From Candidatus Parcubacteria bacterium (GTDB lineage Bacteria; Patescibacteriota; Minisyncoccia; Phycocordibacterales; GCA-2747955), in the NCBI GenBank assembly GCA_027024305.1, contig JALVSO010000010.1:1-18912 (forward strand): a stretch of DNA of 18,912 nucleotides, given 5' to 3'. The translations under genes were made by a program, and so were the position numbers. Under the pieces are notes generated by a model, which was given only the letters and a program-made list of their open reading frames with translations, was not told the origin of the DNA and made no database searches. This document shows positions 1 through 7,996 of this stretch, in pieces (positions within the stretch are counted from its first letter, which is position 1; every line of letters begins with the position of its first letter).

Positions 1-501
1 CCCTATTTTGGAAACAACTGTGTTTATAGGTTGTAAAAATATAGAAGCACCCTCACTCAGATTATTTATTGTCTTTTCACCTATAGATTCAGTAGGTAGG
101 TTTATATCCTTATTCCTAAATCCAAGAGATATTTCATCAATTAATTCATTAGTAGGACTTTTACCAGACTCTAGGATAAGTAGTGCTTCATCTATCTTAC
201 GTAATATTTCTTTTCTTCTCTCTATTTTACCTAAGATACTTTTCTTAACTGTGAAATATTTCTTTATAATATTTTTTATCTTCTTAATAGAGTTAGCTGC
301 ATTTGTTAGATAATCCAAAGAATCAAGGTCCTTGGAATCAAATTCTTTGGCTAAATATTTTTCATGTAAGTCTAAGACATCTTTATCATTAATCTCCTTA
401 GCCCTCTTTAACATTTGATCTATCTCGTCTTCAGTTAATCTGTTAGGAAAGTCGAGGGTCTTACCTAGAATACCATCTATATAGAATTGCTTCTTATACA
501 T
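1..501 (-). CDS. Unidentified protein, partial (C-terminus beyond window)
   Basis: The minus strand is open from the window edge back to an ATG at 501 (167 codons in view, beginning MYKKQFYIDGILGKTLDF). The same frame stays open further upstream to about 583, so the start is not certain, and no convincing ribosome binding site precedes the ATG. The product is Lys/Ile/Leu/Asp-rich, looks mostly helical, and has no Trp, Cys or membrane segment. I do not recognise it. Codon use differs from the rest of the window: many CTA, ATA and AAG codons and little of the G+C-richer style of the neighbours. It abuts a truncated murB in the opposite orientation at about 530, so it may belong to an inserted element or come from an assembly join. 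Its frame has no UGA up to the ATG, so it gives no information on the genetic code. Confidence 0.55.
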   Translation of the reverse strand, partial: MYKKQFYIDGILGKTLDFPNRLTEDEIDQMLKRAKEINDKDVLDLHEKYLAKEFDSKDLDSLDYLTNAANSIKKIKNIIKKYFTVKKSILGKIERRKEILRKIDEALLILESGKSPTNELIDEISLGFRNKDINLPTESIGEKTINNLSEGASIFLQPINTVVSKIG

Positions 502-530
502 TTTAATAGTCTTTAGATAGATTTTCTTAG

Positions 531-1082
531 CGATATTCTTTTTTGAAAGAAAATAAGAAAAGATATATCGTCTATTCGGTCATCTTTGATTTTTCTCCGA
601 CTTTTCAAAAGAAGATGAAAAAGAAGTATGGAGAGGGAGAATATTTTTCTCTGGCTCATTTTGCTAAAAAACATAATTTAGGCAGAATTAAAAAATCGGA
701 AATTAGAAAAAATATTAAAAAAATTCGCCGGGCCGTTTATCCGGATTTAAAAAAATTTCCCAATGTCGGGTCTACTTTTAAAAATACAGAAGTAACCAAG
801 GAGCAGTTGAAAGAAATTTTAAAAAAAAATCCCGATATGCCTCATTGAGAATTGGGAAATGGAAAAACAAAAATCCCCACGGCCTATATTTTTGATAAAG
901 TTTTAAAACTAAACGGAAAGGTTTTCGGACATATTAAAATAGATAAAAAACGACCGCTCTTTTTTACCAACCTGGGCGGAGCCACCGGCAGGGAATTTTA
1001 TAACCTTTGTCAAAAGATTAAAAGAATGGCTAAGAGAGAGTTGGGTGTGGAGATTGAGGAGGAAGTAATTTTTGTGAAGTAG
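531..1082 (+). pseudogene. murB: UDP-N-acetylmuramate dehydrogenase MurB, N-terminally truncated
   Basis: MurB reduces UDP-GlcNAc-enolpyruvate to UDP-MurNAc with NADPH and FAD in peptidoglycan synthesis. Only the C-terminal part is present: RYSFLKENKKRYIVYSVIFD matches the family's segment before domain 3, FPNVGSTFKN carries the catalytic-Ser motif (usually GNAGSFFKNP), and VEIEEEV near the end holds the conserved Glu region. About 184 codons remain of an expected ~300-340; the FAD-binding N-terminal domain is missing. A TAG lies just upstream at 528-530 and there is no ATG or Shine-Dalgarno, so this is a broken 5' end, not a short gene. An in-frame UGA at 846-848 (DMPH-W-ELGNG) falls where type I MurB has an aromatic residue (PHY in relatives recalled) and must be read as Trp to reach the TAG at 1080. 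The family call is from recognised motifs; the truncation may be biological or an assembly join. Confidence 0.8.
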
Positions 1083-1092
1083 TTTTCTTAGT

Positions 1093-1121
1093 TTGCTCTT
1101 ACCGGTTAATAAATATATAAT
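1093..1121 (+). promoter_or_regulatory. Promoter of the DUF4349 gene
   Basis: -35 TTGCTC (1093-1098), 17-nt spacer, -10 TATAAT (1116-1121). Only 8 nt separate the -10 from the ATG at 1130, so the mRNA would start at or next to the start codon. Confidence 0.55.
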
Positions 1122-1129
1122 GATTTCAT

Positions 1130-2182
1130 ATGAAAAAATTAAATAAAAAAAAGATTTTAAAATTTGTTAGGGAAAACAAGGTTAAGGTGGCTTTGGGTGG
1201 TCTGGGCGGATTACTTATTTTGTTTTTGGTAGTTGTTGGGTTGCTGACAATTTTTGTTAAACCTCAGCCTCAGGGAGTAGCTTATTTGAGAGAAAACGGC
1301 ATGGAAGAAGAAATGATGGACTATGATTCCCTTGCTCCGATGGCGGTTTCAAAAGCCTCCCGAGGGTCATCTTTTAGAACAATGCCGATTCCGGTGGAAG
1401 AATTTGGTGAAGGAAAATATCGATCGACCGAAGAAAGAAAGCTGATTAAAAACGGTAATCTATCTTTGATAGTGAAGAATGTTGATGAATTTCAGAGAAA
1501 AGCCAAGAATATTGTGGAAAGCCGGGGTGGTTTTATCGCCAAAGAGAATTTTTCAGAGAATAAAAAAATAAGTCGCTATGACCGGGGCAGGCGAGTTGAC
1601 CTGGCAACTTCTTCCAAGAGTGGTTATATGGAAGTGAAAGTCCCCAATAAAAATTTTGACGAGACTTTTTATTCCCTAAAAGAAATTTCTTTAAAGGTTA
1701 ATAATGAATCGGTTTCAGTTAGGGATGTAACCGAGCAATATGCCGATTTAAAAACCCAATTGAAAAACAAAAAGGCGGAAGTGGAGCAGTATAGAAAGAT
1801 TTTGGCCAAGGCCGAAAAAATAGAGGATATTTTAAAAGTTACTCAATACCTTAACACCGCCCAAACTCAATTTGAAAGATTACAGGGCAGGATGAATCTT
1901 CTTTCAAATCAGATAGCCCTATCTACCATAAGAATAAATATTGTCTCCGAGGAATCGGTTAAGGTTTTCGGAGTAACCTGGTCGCCTTTGGCGGAAATTA
2001 AAAAAGATTTTGCCATTATGTTAAATGATTTAAAGGATTTCAGTAATGATGTCATAGCCTTTGTCTTTAAGTTACCAATATATATTTTATATATTGGAGG
2101 ATTTATTTTAGTTTTGAGGATAATCTGGAAATTGTTTTTAAAATTAAAAAGTAGGGTTTGGGAAAAGAAAAAGAAAAAATAG
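1130..2182 (+). CDS. DUF4349 domain membrane protein
   Basis: A 350-aa envelope protein of the DUF4349 family, whose biochemical role is unknown. A basic N-terminus is followed by a hydrophobic segment (about residues 20-42) that anchors the protein or acts as an uncleaved signal. The DUF4349 region runs from about 100 to 285: a strand-rich part around RKLIKNGNLSLIVKNVDEF and GFIAKENFSE, the family signature VSVRDVTEQYADLKTQLKNK, a coiled coil at about 205-265, and an N-terminal-like strand repeat near ALSTIRINI. A second hydrophobic segment lies near the C-terminus (about 315-337), followed by a Lys-rich cytoplasmic tail. All three Trp codons are UGG and the stop is TAG. The start is the ATG next to the promoter; there is no Shine-Dalgarno. 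The gene stands alone, followed by hairpins. Confidence 0.85.
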   Translation: MKKLNKKKILKFVRENKVKVALGGLGGLLILFLVVVGLLTIFVKPQPQGVAYLRENGMEEEMMDYDSLAPMAVSKASRGSSFRTMPIPVEEFGEGKYRSTEERKLIKNGNLSLIVKNVDEFQRKAKNIVESRGGFIAKENFSENKKISRYDRGRRVDLATSSKSGYMEVKVPNKNFDETFYSLKEISLKVNNESVSVRDVTEQYADLKTQLKNKKAEVEQYRKILAKAEKIEDILKVTQYLNTAQTQFERLQGRMNLLSNQIALSTIRINIVSEESVKVFGVTWSPLAEIKKDFAIMLNDLKDFSNDVIAFVFKLPIYILYIGGFILVLRIIWKLFLKLKSRVWEKKKKK

Positions 2183-2236
2183 ACAGTAGATAAAAATTAT
2201 TTGTTGCATTAAAAAAACGGACAGGGTTCGTTTTTT

Positions 2237-2259
2237 GGTGGCCGCCGGAGGCGGCCACC
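2237..2259. terminator. Perfect GC-rich hairpin, possible terminator of the upstream gene
   Basis: GGTGGCCGCC and GGCGGCCACC form a perfect 10-bp stem with a GGA loop. There is a T run before it and no T run after it on the plus strand, so it would terminate better on the minus strand. CGGAGGC (2246-2252) can alternatively pair with GCCTCCG (2275-2281). Confidence 0.45.
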
Positions 2260-2284
2260 AATCATCGAACGGCGGCCTCCGACC

Positions 2285-2318
2285 AAAGCGACAGCCCCCT
2301 TCGAAAGACTGTCGCTTT
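2285..2318 (+). terminator. Stem-loop, probable terminator
   Basis: AAAGCGACAG and CTGTCGCTTT form a perfect 10-bp stem around a 14-nt loop, ending in a short CTTTTC tract. It is the second of three hairpins between the DUF4349 gene and the 2443 gene. Confidence 0.45.
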
Positions 2319-2325
2319 TCAAGAA

Positions 2326-2363
2326 ATATCACACAATTGCTTATATGAGCAATTGTGTGATAT
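2326..2363. repeat. Perfect 16-bp inverted repeat
   Basis: ATATCACACAATTGCT and its exact complement AGCAATTGTGTGATAT flank a TATATG loop. Unlike the two hairpins before it, it is AT-rich and has no T tract. It lies 55 nt upstream of the -10 of the 2443 gene, so an operator or a small repeat element are both possible. No function is shown. Confidence 0.6.
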
Positions 2364-2414
2364 CAGTTGCCGGGGTTTCAATTAAAATTTTGGAATACAT
2401 CTTTTTATTTTTTT

Positions 2415-2423
2415 TGTTATACT
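2415..2423 (+). promoter_or_regulatory. Extended -10 promoter of the 2443 gene
   Basis: TG-T-TATACT. No good -35 at the standard distance. The leader of about 12 nt carries AAGG (2431-2434) 8 nt before the ATG, so this gene has a Shine-Dalgarno. Confidence 0.5.
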
Positions 2424-2442
2424 ATAGGTTAAGGTAAAAAAT

Positions 2443-5400
2443 ATGGCCCCTAATTTTAATGAAAAAGTAATATCAAGTCCCTCCCGGGAGAAAGAGTTTT
2501 TTCGGGACGTTGTGGAGAAAAAGTCCCGGGCGGAGTACGGTACTTCCTTTGAAGAGCTTCCCAGGGAAAGACAGGAGGAGGCGGTAAAAAAGGCGGTGGA
2601 GGAGCATAAAGAAGTGGCCCCGGCCTTCAGCTCCGAAGACTTTTTGGAAAAGCAAAGAGAGGCGGAGAAAATTGTTCTGGCTCTTGATCCGGAAGAGGAT
2701 GATGAGAAAATGGAAGAGCTTTTGGGTTTGGTTCAAGAAAAAGGAATTCTAAATACCATCAATGCCATTGAAAAAACTGAAACGTTCCATATTCTGGATG
2801 ATTTCCACCGGCTCCTGGTGCAATATATAAAAGCCGGCCAACCTTCCGATGTGCGGGAGTCATCGCCTCTTTATCCAGGCTTACATATGACTCTTTTTGA
2901 GGTTCTTCTGCCGGAGGATTCTTCCAAGGAGGATAGGGAAAAGAATTTGGAACTCCTTCTTTCTTCCATGGAGCAGTTCTATGCCGGTATGTTTTCGGTG
3001 GCTGAGAGCGGTGGGAAGAAGCAAAATTATTTTTCCATTGAGATTGCTTATCCCCAGGGCAGAAACGAGGTCGTTTTCTTTTCGGCCGTGCCCGATGAAA
3101 AGAAAAATATTTTTAAAAATCAGGTTCTGGCTATTTTCCCCAACGCCTCCATCAAAGAAAATACCAATGACTATAATATCTTTAATAAAAAGGAGTACGT
3201 GGCCTATTCGGAAGCCTTCCTTACAAAATCCTTTGCCTTGCCCATCAAAACCTACAAGGATTTAAACTATGATCCTTTAAATATCATCCTTCAATCATTT
3301 TCCAATTTGGATAAAGAGGAGGGAGCGGCCATTCAAATTATGCTGTCACCGGATAATAGAGATACCAACGCCGAATTGGTGAAAATTTTAGATAAGTTGG
3401 CCAAGGGTGATGATATTGACAGCACTTTAAAAGTTAAAAGAAACCTTGTTTCAAAGTTTTTAAGTGTTATAGATGAAACTATTTTATCTTCCAAGAGTGA
3501 TAAGGAAAAAGAACAGACTAAGGATTCTGAGAAACGTTCTTTGATTATGGAAGAGGTAAAAAAGAAAAACAGCTCTCGTTTTTATAGGGCCAATATCCGT
3601 CTAATCACTTCCGGCAATGATAATTATCATGCCGGAGCCATTCTTTCGGAATTGGAATCGGCTTTTCACCAATTTGAAGACCCTTTGGGCAACGGCTTTG
3701 ACTTTAAAAAGTTTGAGGGTTCGGCTTTGAGAAAAAAAGTCAGGGATTATACTTTCAGGGTTTTTGATAGAAAAAACTTTTCTTATTTTAATACCACGGA
3801 GCTAACCACCATTTTCCATTTTCCGGAAGTTTCTTTGAAGGCCGGAGATATTCTTTCCACTTCTTCCTTTACTTCGGCGGGGGTTTCCAAGAAATTGGCT
3901 ATGGAATCGGAAGCCTTATCACAAAAACCGGCAAGGACTTTTGCCCCCATTCCCGCCCCGTCCACAACCAAAGATGAGGTTAATGATTCTTTGGCTATGG
4001 AGACCCGGGAAGAAAAAGTGAAGCTGGCAGAAGAGAAAACTTTTCCGTCCTACACTCTTCAAAAACCGGACGATAGTTGAACCAAAAATGTGGACCTTAA
4101 TGAATATATAAGCAAAGATTCCGATTTTTTCGCTATTCAGGATAATGGTGTTTCCGAGTCTGAAAAAGCGGTTGAGGCGAGCCATCAGGAAAAAAAAGAA
4201 ACCTTTAATCCCTCCGAGGAGCCAAAAGTTGAGGATGAGAGGGAACGACTAATTCGGCAAAGAAGGGCCTTGGAAATGAAGGCCAAGCAAAGAGAGGAGA
4301 GGTTGAGTTCCAATGATGAGAGAACCCCATCGAGCAAAAAAACTGTAGCCGGTTATGCCGGAGGCGGATTGACGGCAAAAAACACACCGCCTGAGAAGAA
4401 AGTTGAAGAAAAGGTTGAAAAGATGGCTGAGAAAAAGAAGGAGGGAAGCTCTTCTCCAAAAAGTTCCCAAGAAAACCTTGGTGATGCTTCTTTCGCCAAT
4501 GAAAAACCGATTTTGCTTGGCTATAACCTTCACCAAGGCATCAAAACCGATATCTATATGAAACCGGTGGATAGAATGAGGCATATGTATGTTATCGGTA
4601 AGTCCGGGGTGGGAAAGACCAGTCTTTTAAAAAATATGATTATTCAGGATATTCAAAACGGAGATGGTTGTTGTTTCATTGATCCCCATGGTTCCGATAT
4701 TGAAGATATTTTAGAGCAAATACCACCGGAGAGATTTGATGATGTTATTTATTTTGACCCTACCAATACGGAAAGACCCATGGGGATGAACATGCTGGAG
4801 TACGACCCTCGCTATCCGGAACAAAAGTCTTTTGTGGTGGATGAGCTTTTTGGAATTTTTAAAAAATTATATTCGGGCACTCCGGAATCCATGGGGCCGG
4901 CCTTTGAGCAGTATTTTAGAAATGCCACTCTTTTGGTTTTGGATCACCCTCAATCGGGAAGTACCATGGTGGAGATTTCTCGAGTTCTTTCCGATGAGAA
5001 TTTCCGAAATTTAAAGCTGAAATATTGTAAAAATATGATTGTGAAGCAGTTCTGGGAGAAAATCGCCACCCAGGCCGGAGGAGAAGCCGAGTTGGCCAAT
5101 ATTGTTCCCTACATTACCAATAAATTTGATGTCTTTTTGGCCAATGACTTTATGCGACCGATTATTGCTCAGGAGAAATCAGCCTTTAATTTCAGGGAGG
5201 TGATGGATAGTAAAAAAATTCTTCTGGTTAACCTGTCCAAGGGTAAGTTGGGGGAGATGAATTCCAACCTAATCGGTTTGATTTTGGTGGGAAAGATTTT
5301 AATGGCCGCTTTGTCCCGGGTAGATTCTTTGGATAAGAATTTACCACCTTTCTACCTTTACATTGATGAGTTTCAGAATGTGACCACTGATTCTATTTCC

Positions 5401-5796
5401 CAGATTTTGTCGGAAGCTAGAAAGTACAAGCTTTCTTTGAATATCGCCCACCAGTATATCAAGCAGATTGATGAGGGTATTAGGGATGCTGTTTTCGGTA
5501 ATGTCGGTTCCATGGCAGCTTTCAGAGTTGGTCCCGAGGATGCTGAATTTTTGGAGAAACAATTTGCTCCAACTTTTACGGCCAATGATATTTTGAATCT
5601 GGATAACTATAATGCTTACATTAAAATGCTGGTGGATGGTCAGCCCCAAAAGCCCTTTAATATTCACACCTATCCACCAAAACCGGGTAATCCGCAAAAT
5701 AAAGAGATTTTGAAAAAACTGGGGGCTGAAAAGTTTGGCCGACCACGGGAAGAGATTGAAGCCGAGGTTAATCGTAAATTCGCCGATCTTCTTTAG
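2443..5796 (+). CDS. HerA/VirB4-TraG-like ATPase with DUF8128-type N-terminus (1117 aa, one internal UGA)
   Basis: Under the standard code this is two ORFs (2443-4080 and 4090-5796), but both lie in the same frame and are separated only by the UGA at 4078-4080; reading it as Trp546 gives one protein ending in TAG. Residues 1-500 are charged and resemble the N-terminal domain of large Patescibacteria ATPases (LHMTLFEVLLPEDSS, SMEQFYAGMF, YFSIEIAYP, VLAIFPNASI). Residues 500-690 are a low-complexity charged linker. The ATPase domain follows: Walker A GKSGVGKT (719-726), CCFIDPHGSD, the LLVNLSKG strand, Walker B FYLYIDEFQNV (970-980), ISQILSEARKYKLSL and the AHQY motif. No membrane segment is evident, so it is a cytoplasmic motor, by family a DNA- or protein-translocating hexamer. 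The substrate is unknown. The 8389 gene is a paralogue of the C-terminal half. A later GTG at 4090 is not needed as a start. Confidence 0.85.
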
Positions 5797-5811
5797 GATT
5801 TTCGTTAAATT

Positions 5812-5840
5812 TTGGTTTTTCTCTTTGAAAGTGATAAAAT
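5812..5840 (+). promoter_or_regulatory. Promoter of tatD
   Basis: -35 TTGGTT (5812-5817), 17-nt spacer, extended -10 TG-A-TAAAAT (5832-5840). The -10 ends 6 nt before the ATG at 5847, so transcription should begin on the A of the start codon. No Shine-Dalgarno. Confidence 0.65.
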
Positions 5841-5846
5841 TTTTCA

Positions 5847-6704
5847 ATGAAAAAAAGAACTTCAAAGTCAGTAAATTATTTTGATATCCACTCTCATTTG
5901 CATTCGGATTTTTTTAATAGAAAGGAAAACGGTCAAATAGTGGCGAAGGAAATGAAGGAGAGAGGTTTCTTTTCCACCATTATAGGGGTTTCTTTTGATG
6001 ATTCTCAAAAGGCTGTGGATATGGCCGGAAAGAATAAGAACCTTTTTTGCTCCATTGGTATTCACCCCACGGAAAAAGAAGAATTTTCAGAAAGTGATTT
6101 TAAGCAGTTACTTCAAGCGGGCGGAGATAAAGTGGTTTGCATTGGGGAGTGCGGTTTGGATTATTATTGACCGATGAAAGATTTGGAAAGTGGAAAAATC
6201 AATCAAGAAGAACTCCAACGGGAAAAAAAAAGACAAAGAGAATTATTTAAAAAACAGATTGATTTTGCTCTTGAAAATGATCTGCCTCTGATGCTCCATG
6301 TTCGTTCCTTTAAAAATGCCGATGCCCATGAGGAGGCTTTTAAAATTTTAGACGAAAAAGAAAAAGAAAGCGGTCAAAAAATCAGAGCCGATTTTCACTT
6401 TTTCACCGAAGGACCGGAAATAGTCAAAGAGATTGTTAAAAGAGATTTTATGATTTCTTTACCGGGAGTTATAACCTTTGCCGATTTGGACGATAGCATT
6501 TTGGAAATTCCCCTGGAAAATTTAATGTTGGAAACCGATTCTCCCTTTGTGGCGCCGAAGCCTTACCGAGGAAAAACCAATACTCCGCTCTATCTTGAAG
6601 AAATTGCCAAAAAAGTGGCCGAGGTTAAAAAAATGGATATTGAAGAGATTAGAAAAAAAAGCGTGGAAAATGCTTTAGATTTTTTTAGAATAGAAAAATG
6701 ATAG
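5847..6704 (+). CDS. tatD: TatD family metal-dependent DNase (one internal and one terminal UGA)
   Basis: TatD enzymes are TIM-barrel metallohydrolases acting as 3'-5' exonucleases or endonucleases on DNA. Expected metal ligands are present: H15/H17 in FDIHSHLH, E101 in IGECGLDYY, H151 in LMLHVRS, H184 in ADFHFF and D231 in METDSPF. The standard code breaks the gene at the UGA at 6168-6170, directly after GLDYY; many TatD proteins have Trp here (Bacillus YabD GLDYHW), which supports Trp108. At the end, IEK is followed by UGA and then immediately TAG (6702-6704), so the recoded protein ends in an extra Trp (285 aa). The usual family length is about 255-290. It has its own promoter and no Shine-Dalgarno. 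The chosen ATG sits at the predicted transcription start. Confidence 0.9.
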
Positions 6705-6760
6705 AGCCGGGTTGGGGGCGGGTTGGCTGATTTAATTTTTCGACCAAGGTAATTTATCAT

Positions 6761-7116
6761 CTTAGATTGTAAATTGAACTCGAGAATTCTAGCTATTTAA
6801 AACTTGATTTTAATTTATTATCCTAGATCCCGGATATTGGAATTTTACAAGTACTCGTTCCTCGTGGGTAAAATTCCATTCCGGGATGACCGAGCACCAC
6901 TTTTGAAAAAATATTTAGCTGAAACTGAACTTTTTGCAATTTCAGGAACTAAAACTTTAAACCTTTTTATTCCCACAAAAGTGGTGCTCGATTGCCGTCA
7001 TCCCGGAAACAAGTTTTTCCCATGAGGAACGAATGGATGAAAAACTTAGTTATCCGGGATCCGGATTATAAAAAATAGTGGAAAAGAAAAGTCTCGGGTT
7101 CAAATTACAATCTAAG
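6761..7116. repeat. Fold-back element: two inverted copies of a nested hairpin module
   Basis: The ends are imperfect inverted repeats (CTTAGATTGTAAATTGAAC at 6761; its near-complement ends at 7116), and similarity continues inward along roughly 150-bp arms to a spacer of about 70 bp. Each arm holds a 59-nt nested hairpin (6828-6886 and 7001-7059) with identical outer stem TCCCGGA/TCCGGGA and a 19-nt loop in both. The inner stems differ in sequence but stay paired. No credible protein is encoded; a 73-codon ORF inside has no family features. It fills the gap between tatD and the 7160 gene. It could be a MITE-like or other non-autonomous mobile element, or a structured RNA pair. No clear target-site duplication was seen. 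The rest of the gap (6705-6760, 7117-7143) contains only a G-rich stretch after tatD. Confidence 0.75.
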
Positions 7117-7143
7117 CATCCACCTTATTTATCAGTTTTTTTG

Positions 7144-7152
7144 TGCTAAAAT
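7144..7152 (+). promoter_or_regulatory. Extended -10 promoter of the 7160 gene
   Basis: TG-C-TAAAAT; 7 nt separate it from the ATG at 7160, predicting a leaderless mRNA. -35 is weak. Confidence 0.6.
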
Positions 7153-7159
7153 AGGACCT

Positions 7160-7468
7160 ATGAACGAAGAAGAAAGAGAATTATTAAAAAGGATAGCTAA
7201 ACAGGTTGAGCAGAACAATGACATTTTAAAAGGAATGCGTTCTGCCGAAAGATGAAATAAATTTTTTAAACTGCTCTATTGAGTTGTTGTTATTGTTGCG
7301 GGGCTCTATGCTTGAACCCTGCTTCAACCGGTTTTTGATTCCCTAATGCAAGCCCTGGGAGAACTGGGTAAGGCCAAGGATGCCCTGGGAAACTCTTTGG
7401 ACGGTTTAAATGATTCTTTAAAGACTATTACCGAGACTGCCGATAAGATTAAAAATTTGGGACAATAA
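7160..7468 (+). CDS. Small membrane protein with three UGA (Trp) codons
   Basis: A 102-aa protein that is invisible under the standard code because of UGA at 7253, 7280 and 7313. With UGA as Trp it reads from ATG to TAA as a coherent protein: a charged N-terminal helix (MNEEERELLKRIAKQVEQNN), then RSAERWNKFFKLLYW leading into one membrane helix (about residues 39-60), then an amphipathic, Asp/Lys/Leu-rich C-terminal helix. All three Trp residues sit at the membrane interface or within the helix, as expected for Trp and unlikely for Gly. The layout (cytoplasmic helix, R-x-x-R-W motif, one TM, QP motif) resembles small hypothetical proteins common in Parcubacteria. No function is known to me. 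It is leaderless and followed 7 nt later by a strong terminator. Confidence 0.85.
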
Positions 7469-7475
7469 CAAAAGC

Positions 7476-7499
7476 AAAAAACCGCCATAGCGGTTTTTT
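7476..7499. terminator. Bidirectional intrinsic terminator
   Basis: Perfect 10-bp stem AAAAAACCGC / GCGGTTTTTT with a CATA loop. It ends the 7160 gene on the plus strand and, 5 nt beyond the tRNA-Phe 3' end, serves the minus-strand tRNA with its own T run. Confidence 0.85.
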
Positions 7500-7504
7500 C
7501 TTTG

Positions 7505-7578
7505 TGCTCGGGGGCAAACTCGAATTGCCGACCCTTCGCTCTTCAGGCGAATGCTCTAACCAACTGAGCTACCCGAGC
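7505..7578 (-). tRNA. tRNA-Phe (GAA)
   Basis: A complete 74-nt cloverleaf on the minus strand. Acceptor stem GCTCGGG/CCCGAGC, D-arm GCTC-AGTTGGTTA-GAGC, anticodon stem TTCGC/GCGAA with loop CTGAAGA (anticodon GAA), variable loop GGGTC, T-stem GGCAA/TTGCC with loop TTCGAGT, discriminator A. The 3' CCA is not encoded (the next bases are CAAA). It has its own promoter (7589-7616) and shares the terminator at 7476-7499. It lies next to a two-gene operon that looks imported. Confidence 0.95.
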
Positions 7579-7588
7579 ATGTCTCAAC

Positions 7589-7616
7589 ATTTTACCTTAT
7601 TTTGTGATTTTTTCAA
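7589..7616 (-). promoter_or_regulatory. Promoter of tRNA-Phe
   Basis: On the minus strand: -35 TTGAAA (7616-7611), 16-nt spacer, -10 TAAAAT (7594-7589), about 10 nt before the mature 5' end. It is back to back with the plus-strand promoter at 7620-7648. Confidence 0.6.
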
Positions 7617-7619
7617 GCA

Positions 7620-7648
7620 ATGACAAAAAACACTTTTTATGGTAGAAT
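7620..7648 (+). promoter_or_regulatory. Promoter of the 7694 operon
   Basis: -35 ATGACA (7620-7625), 17-nt spacer, extended -10 TG-G-TAGAAT (7640-7648). It gives a leader of about 40 nt, much longer than for the other genes here. The same 16-nt word TTTTTTATGGTAGAAT (with one T less here) precedes the 8389 gene. Confidence 0.6.
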
Positions 7649-7693
7649 TTTTTTCGGTTATGTTTCTTAATTATCTTTAAGAAGGAGGTTGAA

Positions 7694-7984
7694 ATGTATA
7701 TTATTGAAGTTGCGCTCAATATTATCTTTATTGCAAATATTATGGTTGCTCTCTTTGATTTTATTGAAAATCTAAAAGGAGAAAATGAAGCAAGAAGAGG
7801 GTTCCGAAATGGCAGCCCAATTTTTACAAGGAGTGGAATGTATTTTGACAAGGACGGGTACCCCCATGAGGCAAGCAGACCTTGCATCCCAAAAAAGGAG
7901 CCGGTTATGCCATATCTTCTTATTGGGGTTGTCGGTTTGGTTGTTTTATGGAAATACGGCCTTGCCTTTTGGCAATTACTCTAG
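7694..7984 (+). CDS. Small two-TM hypothetical protein
   Basis: A 96-aa protein. The N-terminal hydrophobic helix (residues 2-24), a hydrophilic middle with GSPIFTRSGMYFDKDGYPHE, and a C-terminal helix (MPYLLIGVVGLVVLWKYGLA) suggest two membrane passes. It has the strongest ribosome binding site in the window, AAGGAGG at 7682-7688, 5 nt before the ATG. Both Trp codons are UGG and the stop is TAG. It is the first gene of a pair with 7997, 12 nt apart. I do not recognise the family. Confidence 0.7.
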   Translation: MYIIEVALNIIFIANIMVALFDFIENLKGENEARRGFRNGSPIFTRSGMYFDKDGYPHEASRPCIPKKEPVMPYLLIGVVGLVVLWKYGLAFWQLL

Positions 7985-7996
7985 GAGGTGAGTTAA

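Noticed and set aside
8..313. Plus-strand 101-codon ORF at the left edge
   Set aside because: Shadow of the longer open minus-strand frame; hydrophobic reading of the complement of Lys-rich codons.
4090..4092. GTG start of a separate ATPase gene
   Set aside because: In frame with the upstream ORF across a single UGA, with no Shine-Dalgarno or promoter nearby.
6706..6726. G-rich run after tatD as a G-quadruplex
   Set aside because: Only three runs of three or more G; a two-layer structure is possible but too weak to claim.
6804..7025. 73-codon ORF inside the fold-back element
   Set aside because: Runs through both hairpin arms and shows no family features.
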